Origin: Cognataquiflexum rubidum
GTDB taxonomy: Bacteria; Bacteroidota; Bacteroidia; Cytophagales; Cyclobacteriaceae
Reading direction: 5' to 3'
Assembly: GCF_022538115.1 (NCBI RefSeq)
Contig: NZ_JAKZAL010000016.1
Coordinates: 62,001 to 126,000 of the forward strand
Length of the DNA: 64,000 nucleotides
Shown here: piece by piece, positions 35,913 through 45,291 of the stretch
Position numbering within the stretch: the stretch's first letter is position 1
Layout of the letters: every line of letters starts with the position of its first letter
The notes under the pieces: model-generated
What the model saw: only the letters and a program-made list of their open reading frames with translations
What the model was told of the DNA's origin: nothing
Databases searched by the model: none
Position numbers and translations under genes: made by a program

Positions 35913-37439
35913 TTAATGCTTGAAATGTCTCACACCTGTCATCACCATGCTCATGCCATGTGCATCGCAGAAGTCGACGCTGTCTTGGTCCTTGATGGAT
36001 CCGCCAGGTTGGACGACAGCGGAGATGCCTGCTTCATGGGCGATTTCTACGCAATCAGGAAAAGGGAAAAATGCGTCTGAAGCCATCACGGCACCTTTCA
36101 GCTCAAAGCCAAAAGATTTCGCCTTTTCGATTGCTTGCCTCAGTGCATCTACCCTTGAGGTTTGTCCCACTCCCGAAGCAAACAATTGGTTGCTGTTGCT
36201 CAGGATGATGGTGTTGGATTTGGTATGCTTGCAGACTTTGGCAGCAAATACCAAAGCGTCTTGTTCTTCGTCAGTTGGCGTGATTTTGGTCACTACTTTG
36301 AAGTCGGCTTTAGTTTCGGTCTTCAGATCTTTGTCCTGTTCGATGATGCCATTGAGCAAAGTTTTGATCTGCTTGGTACCTTCGATCTGGATTTTCTGCC
36401 TGAGAAGGATTCTGTTTTTTTTCCCTTTGAGCAATGCTAGGGCATCTTCGTCAAAAGAAGGAGCAATCAGCACTTCAAAGAAAAGGCTGTGCATTTCTTC
36501 TGCTGCCGCAAGGTCTACATTTTGGTTGGTGATCAAAACTCCCCCAAATGCGGAGGTGGTATCTGCATCAAAAGCTTTTTTGTAAGCTTCCTGAACGGTT
36601 TTGGCTGTTGCGACACCGCAGGCATTGGTATGTTTTAGGATGGCAAAAGCCGTTTCTCCTTCAAATTCAGCAATCAAAGCCACAGCTGCATCTACGTCCA
36701 CCAAGTTGTTGTAGGAAAGTTCTTTTCCGTTCAATTGGTCAAACAAAGCCTCCATGTCACCATAGAAATGGGCAGCCTGATGCGGATTTTCTCCATAGCG
36801 CAGTGCCTTAGCTTTTATTTCTGAGATTTTGAGTGCAGGGATATTTTCAGTTTGGTTGAAAAAGTTGAAAATATGAGTGTCATAATTCGAAGAAACCTGA
36901 AATGCTTGCGCCGCAAAATAACGTCTGTCTTCCAAAGTCGTTGCGCCGTCCTGTAGGCTTAGTCTTCCTTCAAGTTCAGCATATTGTCCTTTGGAGGCGA
37001 TGATGACGACATCCTTGAAGTTTTTGGCTGCCGCACGGATGAGGGAAATGCCTCCGATGTCTATTTTTTCGATGATATCTGCTTCGGAAGCACCTGAGGC
37101 GACAGTTTCTTCAAATGGATACAAGTCCACGATCACCAAGTCAATGGCAGGAATATCAAACTCAGTGGCTTGGGAAATATCTCCGGAATGGTCTCTTCGG
37201 TGTAGAATTCCTCCGAAAATTTTTGGATGAAGTGTTTTGACCCGTCCGCCAAAGATGGAGGGATAGCCTGTCAGTTCCTCCACAGGGATGACTTCAGCAC
37301 CTTGTTGTTCGATAAAAGCTTGGGTGCCACCTGTAGAGTAAATTGTCACTCCTTGTGCTTTCAGTTGGGCAATGATTGGTTCAAGATTGTCTTTGTAATA
37401 GACCGAAATGAGGGCGGATTGTATTTTTTTGGTAGCCAT
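35913..37439 (-). CDS. purH: Bifunctional AICAR formyltransferase / IMP cyclohydrolase
   Basis: A 508-residue cytoplasmic enzyme for the last two steps of purine synthesis to IMP. The N-terminal cyclohydrolase domain has SALISVYYK, IYSTGGTQAF and GGRVKTLHPKIFGGILH. The transformylase domain has LRYGENPHQAAHFY, ILKHTNACGVA and the C-terminal VQPGGSIKDQDSVDFCDAHG and MVMTGVRHFKH. Length and order are standard. The purN gene lies 108 bp upstream on the same strand. Confidence 0.97.
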   Translation of the reverse strand: MATKKIQSALISVYYKDNLEPIIAQLKAQGVTIYSTGGTQAFIEQQGAEVIPVEELTGYPSIFGGRVKTLHPKIFGGILHRRDHSGDISQATEFDIPAIDLVIVDLYPFEETVASGASEADIIEKIDIGGISLIRAAAKNFKDVVIIASKGQYAELEGRLSLQDGATTLEDRRYFAAQAFQVSSNYDTHIFNFFNQTENIPALKISEIKAKALRYGENPHQAAHFYGDMEALFDQLNGKELSYNNLVDVDAAVALIAEFEGETAFAILKHTNACGVATAKTVQEAYKKAFDADTTSAFGGVLITNQNVDLAAAEEMHSLFFEVLIAPSFDEDALALLKGKKNRILLRQKIQIEGTKQIKTLLNGIIEQDKDLKTETKADFKVVTKITPTDEEQDALVFAAKVCKHTKSNTIILSNSNQLFASGVGQTSRVDALRQAIEKAKSFGFELKGAVMASDAFFPFPDCVEIAHEAGISAVVQPGGSIKDQDSVDFCDAHGMSMVMTGVRHFKH

Positions 37440-37547
37440 GTTTAATTAAATCCCACAGAGGCACTAAGTCACAAAGAAAATAGTGTGCAGAGAGGATGAG
37501 TTATATGGAGAATTTTTTGAAGTCGCAAAGGTAGGAAAACCAAGGGA

Positions 37548-38105
37548 TTATAGCAGGCTTTCAATCACATTTGGGAAGTATTTGTGCTCGAGTTGGTGGA
37601 CTTTGTGGGCAATATCATCGGGGCTGTCGGTAGGACTCACCGGAACAGCGGCCTGAAAGATTATTTTTCCTTCGTCATAATGTTCATTGACCAAGTGTAT
37701 GGTAATTCCTGTTTCAGCATCCCCTGCATCTTTCACAGCTTGGTGGACATGTGCTCCGTACATTCCTTTTCCTCCGTAGTTTGGTAATAGAGCAGGGTGG
37801 ATGTTGACAATTTGATTTGGATAAGCTTGGATGAGGTTGTCGGGAATTTTGAGTAGGAAGCCCGCCAATACTACCAAATCGACTCTTAAGGTCTGGAGTT
37901 GATCAGTTAGGATTCCGGACTCGAGTTCTGATTTTGAAAAAATGAAGGTTGGTACCTGAAATTTCTTAGCCCTTTCTAGAACGAAAGCGTCTTTTTTGTT
38001 AGAGGCTACTAAGACAACTTCACCTTTTTGGGAATTTTGGAAATACTCCATGATTTTCTCCGCATTGGTACCGCTACCAGAAGCTAGGATGGCTATTTTT
38101 TTCAA
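37548..38105 (-). CDS. purN: Phosphoribosylglycinamide formyltransferase (folate-dependent)
   Basis: A 185-residue cytoplasmic enzyme of purine synthesis that formylates GAR. The N-terminal phosphate-binding loop ASGSGTNAEKI is at residues 8-18. The catalytic NIHPALLPNYGGKGMYGAHVH and the later HLVNEHYDEGKII are family signatures. Clustering with purH supports the call. Confidence 0.96.
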   Translation of the reverse strand: MKKIAILASGSGTNAEKIMEYFQNSQKGEVVLVASNKKDAFVLERAKKFQVPTFIFSKSELESGILTDQLQTLRVDLVVLAGFLLKIPDNLIQAYPNQIVNIHPALLPNYGGKGMYGAHVHQAVKDAGDAETGITIHLVNEHYDEGKIIFQAAVPVSPTDSPDDIAHKVHQLEHKYFPNVIESLL

Positions 38106-38210
38106 GGTTTCTTGGCTTTTTTTGAAGCCGTAAAAATAGAGGATTGAAATAGAAAACTTGACCTTATCTTTTGAATTTTTAAGTATTGGAGTGATTTAGC
38201 AATGAGAAGT

Positions 38211-38238
38211 ATTTGGGATGGAGTCAACCATCCCAAAT
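38211..38238. terminator. Hairpin after the DUF4143 ATPase gene
   Basis: ATTTGGGATGG, loop AGTCAA, then the exact complement (11 paired bases). It lies 14 bases beyond the ATPase stop on the minus strand and separates it from purN. The T-run is weak. Confidence 0.5.
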
Positions 38239-38251
38239 CTCTAAATGGAAA

Positions 38252-39448
38252 TCAATACAAAAACCCAAATAGCCACAATGGGATTTTTTTACCAAAGCCG
38301 ATTTCCATTTCGTCTAAAGCAAGATGGCTGTTTTCCATATCTTTAATTTGGTCGAAACCTTTATTTTTTCCTCCTACTTCAAATATGTATTTTCCTTCAA
38401 CCAAGAAATCTCCATCCTTACTCAAGCTAATATCATTGCCTGAATTTGAGAGTTGGTTGATAAAAAACGTTTCCCTGACTGCCCCGATATTGGCTTCTGC
38501 CTGTAAAGCATAAGTGAAATTGGGATTTTCAAAATAGATTTTATCAGGTTTTTGCAGACTCCCCATACTTTTGCCTGTCATATTGATCATCCTGATGATT
38601 TTGGCATCTTGAAGATGGTGCAGAAAAAGATAAACCGTATTTCTGCCCAAGCCCAATTTCTCGGCAATTTTAGAAATATTGGGTTCGAAAGGTGCAGATG
38701 CTGCAATTACCCCCAATAGCCTTTTAATCTTAGCGACATTGCCGGCACTGTAATCCTGTGCAAAAGAAAGATCTGTCTCCAACACCGTATTGAGAATCTG
38801 GATAATCCTTGAAGGGATACTCTCCTGCGGTAAATTAGCTGCAAAAGGGAAATAGCCACTTTTTAGATAAGTTCTAAAGTAAGGTAATGGATGGATTTTT
38901 TTTGTAATCTCAGTCGCAATCTCTTGGTGATTAATCAAAACATCTTCCAGACTGAGCTTCTCAAATCCAAATTTTTGGGTAAAATTCAGGTATTCCCTAA
39001 ATGACATCCCTTCAAGATCTTGAACTGCCAATCTCCTGCTTAGGTCCGATTCCCCACGATACAGATCTAATGCTGACGAACTTGTGAAAAACACCTGAAG
39101 ACTCGGAAATCCATCGTAAATCAACTTCAATTCCCTAGACCAATTTGGGTATTTGTGTACCTCATCTATCAGCAATAGCTTTCCTTCATTGGCATACCAA
39201 ATTCCAGCTAGGTTAAATAGACTGTTGGTATAGAAATAAGGATGATCAGAGGTAACATACAATGCCTTAGATTTTTCTGGGTACTGGTAGGTCATGTATT
39301 GGAGGAGGATTGTTGTTTTTCCAACCCCTCTCAATCCCTTCAGACCTAACAGTCTTTCATTGACCATAAGATCCTTCAATAGATACCTAGACCAATTATC
39401 AGACATTTGGTTAAGGATGTTTGCTTGAAAATTGAGTAACTCCTCCAT
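38252..39448 (-). CDS. DUF4143-family AAA ATPase with winged-helix and nuclease-like C-terminal domain
   Basis: 398 residues. Walker A GLRGVGKTT lies at about residues 38-46, Walker B KLLLIDEVHKYPNW at about 89-102, and a sensor-like VFFTSSSALDL follows. Residues about 240-290 look like a winged helix (ISKIAEKLGLGRNTVYLFLHHLQ). The C-terminal domain ends with KDGDFLVEGKYIFEVGGKNK, which fits a PD-(D/E)XK-like nuclease core as described for DUF4143. Members occur in many copies in Bacteroidota genomes and have no agreed function. Four 20-bp palindromes spaced by 33 bp stand directly in front of its start codon (39451-39569). Confidence 0.8.
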   Translation of the reverse strand: MEELLNFQANILNQMSDNWSRYLLKDLMVNERLLGLKGLRGVGKTTILLQYMTYQYPEKSKALYVTSDHPYFYTNSLFNLAGIWYANEGKLLLIDEVHKYPNWSRELKLIYDGFPSLQVFFTSSSALDLYRGESDLSRRLAVQDLEGMSFREYLNFTQKFGFEKLSLEDVLINHQEIATEITKKIHPLPYFRTYLKSGYFPFAANLPQESIPSRIIQILNTVLETDLSFAQDYSAGNVAKIKRLLGVIAASAPFEPNISKIAEKLGLGRNTVYLFLHHLQDAKIIRMINMTGKSMGSLQKPDKIYFENPNFTYALQAEANIGAVRETFFINQLSNSGNDISLSKDGDFLVEGKYIFEVGGKNKGFDQIKDMENSHLALDEMEIGFGKKIPLWLFGFLY

Positions 39449-39450
39449 TA

Positions 39451-39569
39451 TTGTTTTATATTCAAAACAAAATTAATGAAAAAATGTATTGAATTTAAAG
39501 CAAACGAATAAAATTAATGTTTTGAAACGAATACAATTTTAATACAAAATTGTCTTGAACTCAAAACAA
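39451..39569. repeat. Four 20-bp inverted repeats at a 33-bp period upstream of the ATPase gene
   Basis: Units start at 39451, 39484, 39517 and 39550, exactly 33 bp apart (about three helical turns). Each is a 7-base arm, 6-base centre and 7-base arm: TTGTTTT-N6-AAAACAA, ATGTATT-N6-AAAGCAA, ATGTTTT-N6-AATACAA and TTGTCTT-N6-AAAACAA. The first unit ends the array 2 bases from the ATPase start codon. The 13 bases between units are not conserved. This looks like a phased operator or iteron-like array. Confidence 0.75.
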
Positions 39570-39612
39570 TTTCTAATATCTTGCTTCTCACGTCTCACTT
39601 CTCACATCTCTT

Positions 39613-40485
39613 TCACAAAAAAGCCATGCTCAAAATCCCTGTGAACATAAGCATTTTGGAAAGAATGCTCAGTTGGGTGAAATGGGCTTTGCGGTCGGCC
39701 ATGTAGATTTTGTACATAAAAATAAAAAAGAGGATACTCAGACCTCCAAAGTAAAAGTAAAGCTGGGTATTATTGATCTTAAAAGTCACCACTAAAATCG
39801 CGCTGATAAAGCAAAAGGCGATCATGAAAATGATCCTTTTGGTATTGCGGAAGCCAAAAACGATCGGAAGTGTACGGCAACCGTGTTTTCTGTCACCCTG
39901 CCGGTCTTCGATGTCTTTGATGATTTCTCTGATGAGGTTAATGAAAAAGGCGAAGATGGCGTATGTCAGCACCAATAGTTCGGACTTTTGATAATAATAC
40001 CCGATCATCCAAATGGCTGTTCCTGTCAGTAAGGCCACGGTGAAATTTCCTATAAAAGGCAGCCGTTTCAGGGAATTGCTGTAAAGCCAAAGCAAAAAAG
40101 AGGCGATGAAGTTGATCACTGCAATCCTTGGACTGACAATCAACCCAATCCCGACCCCGCTGATGTTAAGGATGGTATGGAGAAAAATTGCCACCCGTCT
40201 TTTCATCCCTTTGCCGATAATGACTTCATCAGGTTTGTTGACATAGTCTATTTTGACATCATAATAGTCATTGATCATATAGCCGGCAGCCGTCAGGATG
40301 ACTGTAGAAATAATGATCAGATAAAGGTTGATGTCTTGCAGCACCGGTAGTCCCTTTCGGGTGGTCTCTACCAAAAAATACGCAGTCATCAGCTGTGCAA
40401 ATGCCACTATGAGCAGATTAATTGGTCTGCTGATTTTGAAAAGGCTCCAAAAAGAAAATCTTTTGGCTTTGGTTGTGGCGCTCAT
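39613..40485 (-). CDS. UbiA-family prenyltransferase (geranylgeranylglycerol-phosphate geranylgeranyltransferase-like)
   Basis: A 290-residue membrane protein with eight or nine hydrophobic segments. The first Asp-rich motif is NDYYDVKIDYVNKPDE, which binds the prenyl diphosphate through magnesium, and the second is DIEDRQGDRKHGCRTLP. Both are required in the UbiA superfamily. Bacteroidota members are commonly annotated as geranylgeranylglycerol-phosphate transferases; the true acceptor is not certain here. No lipid-quinone genes are beside it. Confidence 0.85.
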   Translation of the reverse strand: MSATTKAKRFSFWSLFKISRPINLLIVAFAQLMTAYFLVETTRKGLPVLQDINLYLIIISTVILTAAGYMINDYYDVKIDYVNKPDEVIIGKGMKRRVAIFLHTILNISGVGIGLIVSPRIAVINFIASFLLWLYSNSLKRLPFIGNFTVALLTGTAIWMIGYYYQKSELLVLTYAIFAFFINLIREIIKDIEDRQGDRKHGCRTLPIVFGFRNTKRIIFMIAFCFISAILVVTFKINNTQLYFYFGGLSILFFIFMYKIYMADRKAHFTQLSILSKMLMFTGILSMAFL

Positions 40486-40573
40486 GGTTCAAAATTAAAA
40501 CAAAAAGGTCAGGAACTTGGATAAATTCCCAACCTCAATTAACTTTATTTTAAGCCGTTAGGTTTTAACCATT

Positions 40574-41998
40574 TTACTTGGTGCCACTCAAAATGGGAAG
40601 TCCTGTTTTTTGGAGGAGGCCATCTTCTTTCATCAATTTTTCGATGTCAGCTATTTTTCTAGGTACAAATTCACTTAGGTTTTCATTTCCATCCTTGGTA
40701 ATCAGGATATTATCTTCAATCCTAATGCCGATTTTCCACCATTTGGGATCCACCGGACTGCCTTCAGGAATGTAAATACCAGGTTCCACAGTCAAGACCA
40801 TTCCAGGTTCCAAAATACCATAAGCACCCCTGTCATGTACATCTAAACCAAGATGATGCCCGATTCCATGCGGAAAATAAGGATGGCGTTCACCGGCTTT
40901 GACCAAGCCCAACTTCACAAGTCCTTCGTCGATCACCTTGCGGGCAGCGACATTCACATCTCTGAAATCAGCGCCTACCGTACAAGCCTTGGTGCCGGCT
41001 TCCAAGGCTTTCAGGACAATTTCATAGATGGCTTTTTCTTCAGGAGAAAAAAAACCTTTGACCGGTGCTGTTCTTGTGATGTCACCGGAATATCCTCTGT
41101 ATTCTGCACCAACGTCCATCAGGACAACGCCCTCTTGCAGATTCACCACACCATTATCCACATAATGAAGGATAGTGGAGTTATTGCCCGAACCGACAAT
41201 CGAACCATATCCGACATATTCTGCTCCCATGGCCTTATGGACAAATTCATGCGCGCCTTGGATTCCTCTTTCAGTAGTGCCGGGTTGGATGGATCGGAAA
41301 GCTTCCATATGTCCGTAACCTGAGATCGCTACTGCTTTCTTGATAATTTCAATCTCTACTTCAGTTTTAATCACTCTCATTTTTTCCATGATATTATTCA
41401 GCGCCATATCCGCAGGCTTCACCGGAGTAGAATGGGCAGATTTCAGAGCTGTGACCATGGCCTTGAGTGGGGTGTTGTATCCGTTTCTTTCAATTTCCCC
41501 CAAATCAAAGGAAAGCACGCTTTTCAAAAGCTTAAGGTCTATTGCCGGAGTTTTGAGAAAATCGGAATAAAGATATACATGCTCAAACCCTAGCTTTTCC
41601 CTGACACCTTCCACACCGAGTCTTTCTCCATCCCATTGTTCTTTGGCAGGGTCTTTGGGTTGGACATAGATGATTTCACTGACTGATTTGCCATCTATAG
41701 TCATTGGTGTTTTGAAGACGATCAAGGCAGAATTTGGCTCCCTAAAACCAGTGAAATAATAAAAATCTGAATTTGGTCTGTAGGTGTAATCAGTGTCGTT
41801 GGACCTGTTTTTGACCGGATTGTTGAAAAAAACAGCAGCTGAGTTTTCCGGCAACAATGCCCTCAGTGCTTCCCTGCGGCCTTTATGAAATTCAGGACTC
41901 AAACCGTCATCGAAAAAGGATTGGGCAAGAAGGTTGTTTTCAGATAAAATGAAACTAATAAAGGCAAAAAGGAAAATGCCGGTGAATTTGAATTTCAT
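40574..41998 (-). CDS. Exported Xaa-Pro aminopeptidase (M24B)
   Basis: A 474-residue protein with signal peptide MKFKFTGIFLFAFISFILSENNLLAQ. The N-terminal creatinase-like domain includes AAVFFNNPVKNRSNDTDYTYRPNSDFYYFTGF. The pita-bread catalytic domain has the five dimetal ligands: DVGAEYRGYSGDITRT (two Asp), FPHGIGHHLGLDVHD (His), LTVEPGIYI (Glu) and IGIRIEDNILIT (Glu). It removes N-terminal residues before proline, in the periplasm. Confidence 0.94.
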   Translation of the reverse strand: MKFKFTGIFLFAFISFILSENNLLAQSFFDDGLSPEFHKGRREALRALLPENSAAVFFNNPVKNRSNDTDYTYRPNSDFYYFTGFREPNSALIVFKTPMTIDGKSVSEIIYVQPKDPAKEQWDGERLGVEGVREKLGFEHVYLYSDFLKTPAIDLKLLKSVLSFDLGEIERNGYNTPLKAMVTALKSAHSTPVKPADMALNNIMEKMRVIKTEVEIEIIKKAVAISGYGHMEAFRSIQPGTTERGIQGAHEFVHKAMGAEYVGYGSIVGSGNNSTILHYVDNGVVNLQEGVVLMDVGAEYRGYSGDITRTAPVKGFFSPEEKAIYEIVLKALEAGTKACTVGADFRDVNVAARKVIDEGLVKLGLVKAGERHPYFPHGIGHHLGLDVHDRGAYGILEPGMVLTVEPGIYIPEGSPVDPKWWKIGIRIEDNILITKDGNENLSEFVPRKIADIEKLMKEDGLLQKTGLPILSGTK

Positions 41999-42171
41999 TT
42001 GGAATTATTGTTTGATTAAGTGGGAAATATAGCGCCCCTTTTAGGAAAAAAGTAAACCTCTCATGAAAAATCGAATCCCATTTTTGACAATTGCCCAACG
42101 ATTAACAAATTGGTAAAATGCTGCCAAAATTGAAATCCCTATATTTGCCGAAATTTAAACACCTATTAAGA

Positions 42172-43815
42172 ATGAAAAAATTGATGACCGTTTTCATGTT
42201 TGTATTTTTTAACTTCATCGCTTTTGCCCAAAACCAAAAAAACGAACCTGCTTCAAAACCCAAGATTGTGGTAGGAATTGTGGTTGATCAGATGCGGCAG
42301 GAATATTTTTATAAATTCCAGGACAGGTATACCGAAGGAGGATTCAAGAGATTGATGAAAGACGGCTTCATGATGAAGAATGCCCATTACAACTATATTC
42401 CAACCTATACCGGTCCTGGTCATGCTTCTGTCTACACCGGAACGACACCGGCTACCCATGGCATTATCGCCAATGATTGGTATGTGCGAAGCCTTGGCAG
42501 GACGATGTATTGTGCGGAAGACAGCACGGTCACTGCGGTAGGAGGGGATGCTGAAAACGGGAAAATCTCTCCGCGGAATATGTATTCGACCACTATCTCT
42601 GATGAATTGAGATTTGCATCAAACAAAAGGTCCAAAGTTGTAGGTATTGCCATCAAGGACAGGGGGGCTTCATTGCCTGCCGGCCATTTGGGTGATGCTT
42701 ATTGGTTTGATAGCAATACCGGTAATTTTATGACCTCAACCTATTATTATGACTCTTTGCCGGAGTGGGTGCAAAAATTCAATGAAAGAAAATTAGCGGA
42801 CAAGTACCTATCCCAAAAATGGGAAACGCTATTCCCAATAGATACTTATAAGCAGAGCATAGCGGATGACAATGATTTTGAGGGTCCGTTTATAGGACAA
42901 GAGAAAACAGTTTTTCCATATGACTTGCCAAGTCTGAGGGAAAACAATGGTGGATATGGATTGATTTCGGTTACGCCTTTTGGCAATACTCTTACATTGG
43001 AAATGGCATATGCTGCCATCGAAGGGGAGAAGTTGGGAAAAAGTGGAGAGACCGATCTGCTCGCAATCAGCTTTTCTTCACCCGATTATATCGGACACCG
43101 GTTTGGGCCGACGGCTGTAGAATTGGAAGACAACTACTTAAGGCTGGACAGGGAGTTGGAGCAATTTTTCAATTTCCTCGACAAGGAATATGGGAAAGAT
43201 GAGTATTTGGTTTTCCTTACTGCCGACCATGCAGTGGCTGACATTGTGGATTATATGTTGAGCGAAAATGTACCTGCCGGAAACTTCAATACCCGCTATA
43301 TTCTGACTCAAATGCGGGGGTTTTCAATTTTGAAATATGGTGAAGGGAACTGGATTTCAAGTTTTACCAACGAGCAGGTTTTTCTGAACTATGATCTTGC
43401 AAAAGAAAAAGGGGTCAATATAGAACAGATGCAAAGGGAACTAGCGGAATTTCTGTTAAAATTTCCTGGGATTAAAGAAGTATATACCGGAACAGATATG
43501 AGAAGAATGGATTATCTGACAGGGAAAAAATCACTTCTCCAAATGGGTTATAACCACAAAGCCTCAGGAGACTTATTGTTGATATTAGAACCGGCTTGGC
43601 TAAGCAGCTCTTTCAAAGGAACAACCCACGGGACAGGCTATACCTACGACACCCATGTGCCTATTGTATTTATGGGATGGAATGTTCCACAAGGTGAAAG
43701 TTCAAGATATGCGACCGTGACAGACATTGCGCCGACACTCTCCATGATGCTGAATATCCGCCTTCCAAACGGGGCTACGGGACAGCCGATATTGGAAATT
43801 GTGGATAAGAAATGA
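42172..43815 (+). CDS. Alkaline phosphatase (PafA-like), secreted
   Basis: 547 residues from ATG 42172, which gives signal peptide MKKLMTVFMFVFFNFIAFAQ; an upstream ATG at 42118 would bury it. The zinc and nucleophile region is VGIVVDQMRQEYF and PTYTGPGHASVYTGTTPATHG, where the Thr before GPGH is the likely nucleophile. FSSPDYIGHRFGP and TADHAV hold further metal ligands, and THGTGYTYDTHVPIVFMGW the last His. It hydrolyses phosphate monoesters in the periplasm. PafA of Elizabethkingia is the model for this group. Confidence 0.88.
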   Translation: MKKLMTVFMFVFFNFIAFAQNQKNEPASKPKIVVGIVVDQMRQEYFYKFQDRYTEGGFKRLMKDGFMMKNAHYNYIPTYTGPGHASVYTGTTPATHGIIANDWYVRSLGRTMYCAEDSTVTAVGGDAENGKISPRNMYSTTISDELRFASNKRSKVVGIAIKDRGASLPAGHLGDAYWFDSNTGNFMTSTYYYDSLPEWVQKFNERKLADKYLSQKWETLFPIDTYKQSIADDNDFEGPFIGQEKTVFPYDLPSLRENNGGYGLISVTPFGNTLTLEMAYAAIEGEKLGKSGETDLLAISFSSPDYIGHRFGPTAVELEDNYLRLDRELEQFFNFLDKEYGKDEYLVFLTADHAVADIVDYMLSENVPAGNFNTRYILTQMRGFSILKYGEGNWISSFTNEQVFLNYDLAKEKGVNIEQMQRELAEFLLKFPGIKEVYTGTDMRRMDYLTGKKSLLQMGYNHKASGDLLLILEPAWLSSSFKGTTHGTGYTYDTHVPIVFMGWNVPQGESSRYATVTDIAPTLSMMLNIRLPNGATGQPILEIVDKK

Positions 43816-43889
43816 TCTAAAAAGATAGATATTGGGATATTTGGATATTAAGATATTGTCTTAATTTCAGCCATTAGATCATAAAAATC

Positions 43890-43925
43890 AAAACAGCTTC
43901 CCCTCCAAAAACGGGAAGCTGTTTT
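43890..43925. terminator. Bidirectional hairpin terminator between convergent genes
   Basis: AAAACAGCTTCCC, a 10-base loop, then GGGAAGCTGTTTT (13 paired bases). A-runs and T-runs on both sides serve the phosphatase gene (plus) and the dioxygenase gene (minus). Confidence 0.75.
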
Positions 43926-43941
43926 AATTTCAAAACCTGCT

Positions 43942-43999
43942 CAAATAACCAAATAACCAAATAACCAAATAACCAATAACCAAATAACCAATAACCAAT
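43942..43999. repeat. Short tandem repeat, unit CAAATAAC
   Basis: Four or so exact 8-base units, then shorter CAATAAC and CAAATAAC variants, directly before the stop codon of the homogentisate dioxygenase-like gene. A simple-sequence tract without spacers. Confidence 0.85.
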
Positions 44000-44002
44000 C
44001 AC

Positions 44003-45166
44003 CTACTCCTTCCAGGACATCGGATAATTGGGATCGACAAATTCAAGACCTTGGGTCGTCACTTGCAAAGGTTTGAAGGTGTCAAGCATCACGGCGATCT
44101 CTTCCGTGGATTTTGCTCCGATGGATTTTTCGACAGTTCCCGGATGCGGGCCATGCGGAAGTCCGCCCATATGGATGGTGAAAGATCCCCGGTCAATTCC
44201 TTTTCTGCTCATAAATTCTCCCTCAGCATAATAGAGTACTTCATCAGAATCGATATTGCTGTGGTTGTATGGGGCAGGAATTGCCAATGGATGGTAATCA
44301 AACAGCCTTGGCACAAAAGAACAAATCACAAATCCCCAAGCCTGAAAAGTCTGATGCACAGGAGGCGGCTGATGAATTCTACCCGTGATCGGCTCAAAAT
44401 CATGGATCGAAAGGGCGTAAGGATACAGGTAACCATCCCATCCGACGATGTCTAAGGGGCTGTGTCCGTAAGTATAGGGATGGAGCATTCCTCCTTTTTT
44501 GATCTGGACAAGGTAATCGCCCTTTTCTGATTCGATGACCAATTCACTTGGCGTGCGGATGTCTCTTTCGCAGTAGGGAGAATGTTCCAACAATTGCCCG
44601 ACCTCATTTCGATATCTTTTGACAGTTTCGATCGGGCCATGAGATTCTATCACCAATAGTCGCAGTGGACCTTCTTCTTTCCATTCAAACCTGTAAATCG
44701 TCGTCCTCGGAATGACGATATAATCCCCTTGCCGCACTTCCAATTTTCCAAATTGGGAATACATCACACCTTCCCCGTCATGGACATAGATCAGTTCGTC
44801 CCCATCTGCATTTTTGAAGAAAAAGTCCATTTTCCGCTCTTCAGGTGTGCATATACCCATCATGACGTCATTATTCATCATGAGCATTTTGCGTGCGGAA
44901 AGATAGTCTTTGCCGGTGATACCCACCCCGGAAGTTTTGAGATGCGTCTGTTGTAGCCCATGTGCTTTGGCAGGTTCCCAAGAAAATGGGCTTGGCTTGC
45001 CGATGGATTTGACGTCGTTGGGATTGTAAATATGGTAAAGGTTGGAATAGATGCCGGAAAATCCCTTGGAGCTGACAAGTTCTTCTTTGTAGAGGCTTCC
45101 GTCAGGCTGTCTGAATTGGGTATGTCTTTTTGGGGGAATATTCCCCAATCTGTGGTAGTAAGCCAT
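44003..45166 (-). CDS. Homogentisate 1,2-dioxygenase-like protein
   Basis: A 387-residue cupin-fold protein of normal length for bacterial HmgA-type enzymes. It opens MAYYHRLGNIPPKRHTQFR, a conserved start. The beta-barrel core has GDELIYVHDGEGVMYSQFGKLEVRQGDY. The C-terminal iron-binding region includes APYNHSNIDSDEVLYYAEGEF and HMGGLPHGPHPG, which carry the expected His and Glu ligands. It would open the ring of homogentisate in tyrosine breakdown. No other genes of that pathway are adjacent, so function rests on family motifs. Confidence 0.85.
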   Translation of the reverse strand: MAYYHRLGNIPPKRHTQFRQPDGSLYKEELVSSKGFSGIYSNLYHIYNPNDVKSIGKPSPFSWEPAKAHGLQQTHLKTSGVGITGKDYLSARKMLMMNNDVMMGICTPEERKMDFFFKNADGDELIYVHDGEGVMYSQFGKLEVRQGDYIVIPRTTIYRFEWKEEGPLRLLVIESHGPIETVKRYRNEVGQLLEHSPYCERDIRTPSELVIESEKGDYLVQIKKGGMLHPYTYGHSPLDIVGWDGYLYPYALSIHDFEPITGRIHQPPPVHQTFQAWGFVICSFVPRLFDYHPLAIPAPYNHSNIDSDEVLYYAEGEFMSRKGIDRGSFTIHMGGLPHGPHPGTVEKSIGAKSTEEIAVMLDTFKPLQVTTQGLEFVDPNYPMSWKE

Positions 45167-45241
45167 TTGTATTTGGGTTTATGTATCCAACAAATTTATA
45201 AAAAATGAAACACCATTCTTTGGGGAATGGAATTAAAGTAA

Positions 45242-45272
45242 GGCAAAAAAAAGAGCGGCTTGTGCCGCTCAA
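45242..45272 (-). terminator. Rho-independent terminator after the CsbD-like gene
   Basis: On the minus strand, GAGCGGC, loop ACAA, GCCGCTC, then a run of T residues. It lies 20 bases after the CsbD stop. Confidence 0.85.
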
Positions 45273-45291
45273 TAATTGTGGTTTAGTAATT

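Noticed and set aside
39451-39569. CRISPR array reading of the 33-bp periodic repeats
   Set aside because: The repeats are short, degenerate palindromes with 13-base gaps, without cas genes or spacer-like uniform lengths, and they abut a start codon.
43942-43999. CRISPR or iteron reading of the CAAATAAC tract
   Set aside because: Uninterrupted microsatellite-type repeat without spacers, replication genes or symmetry.
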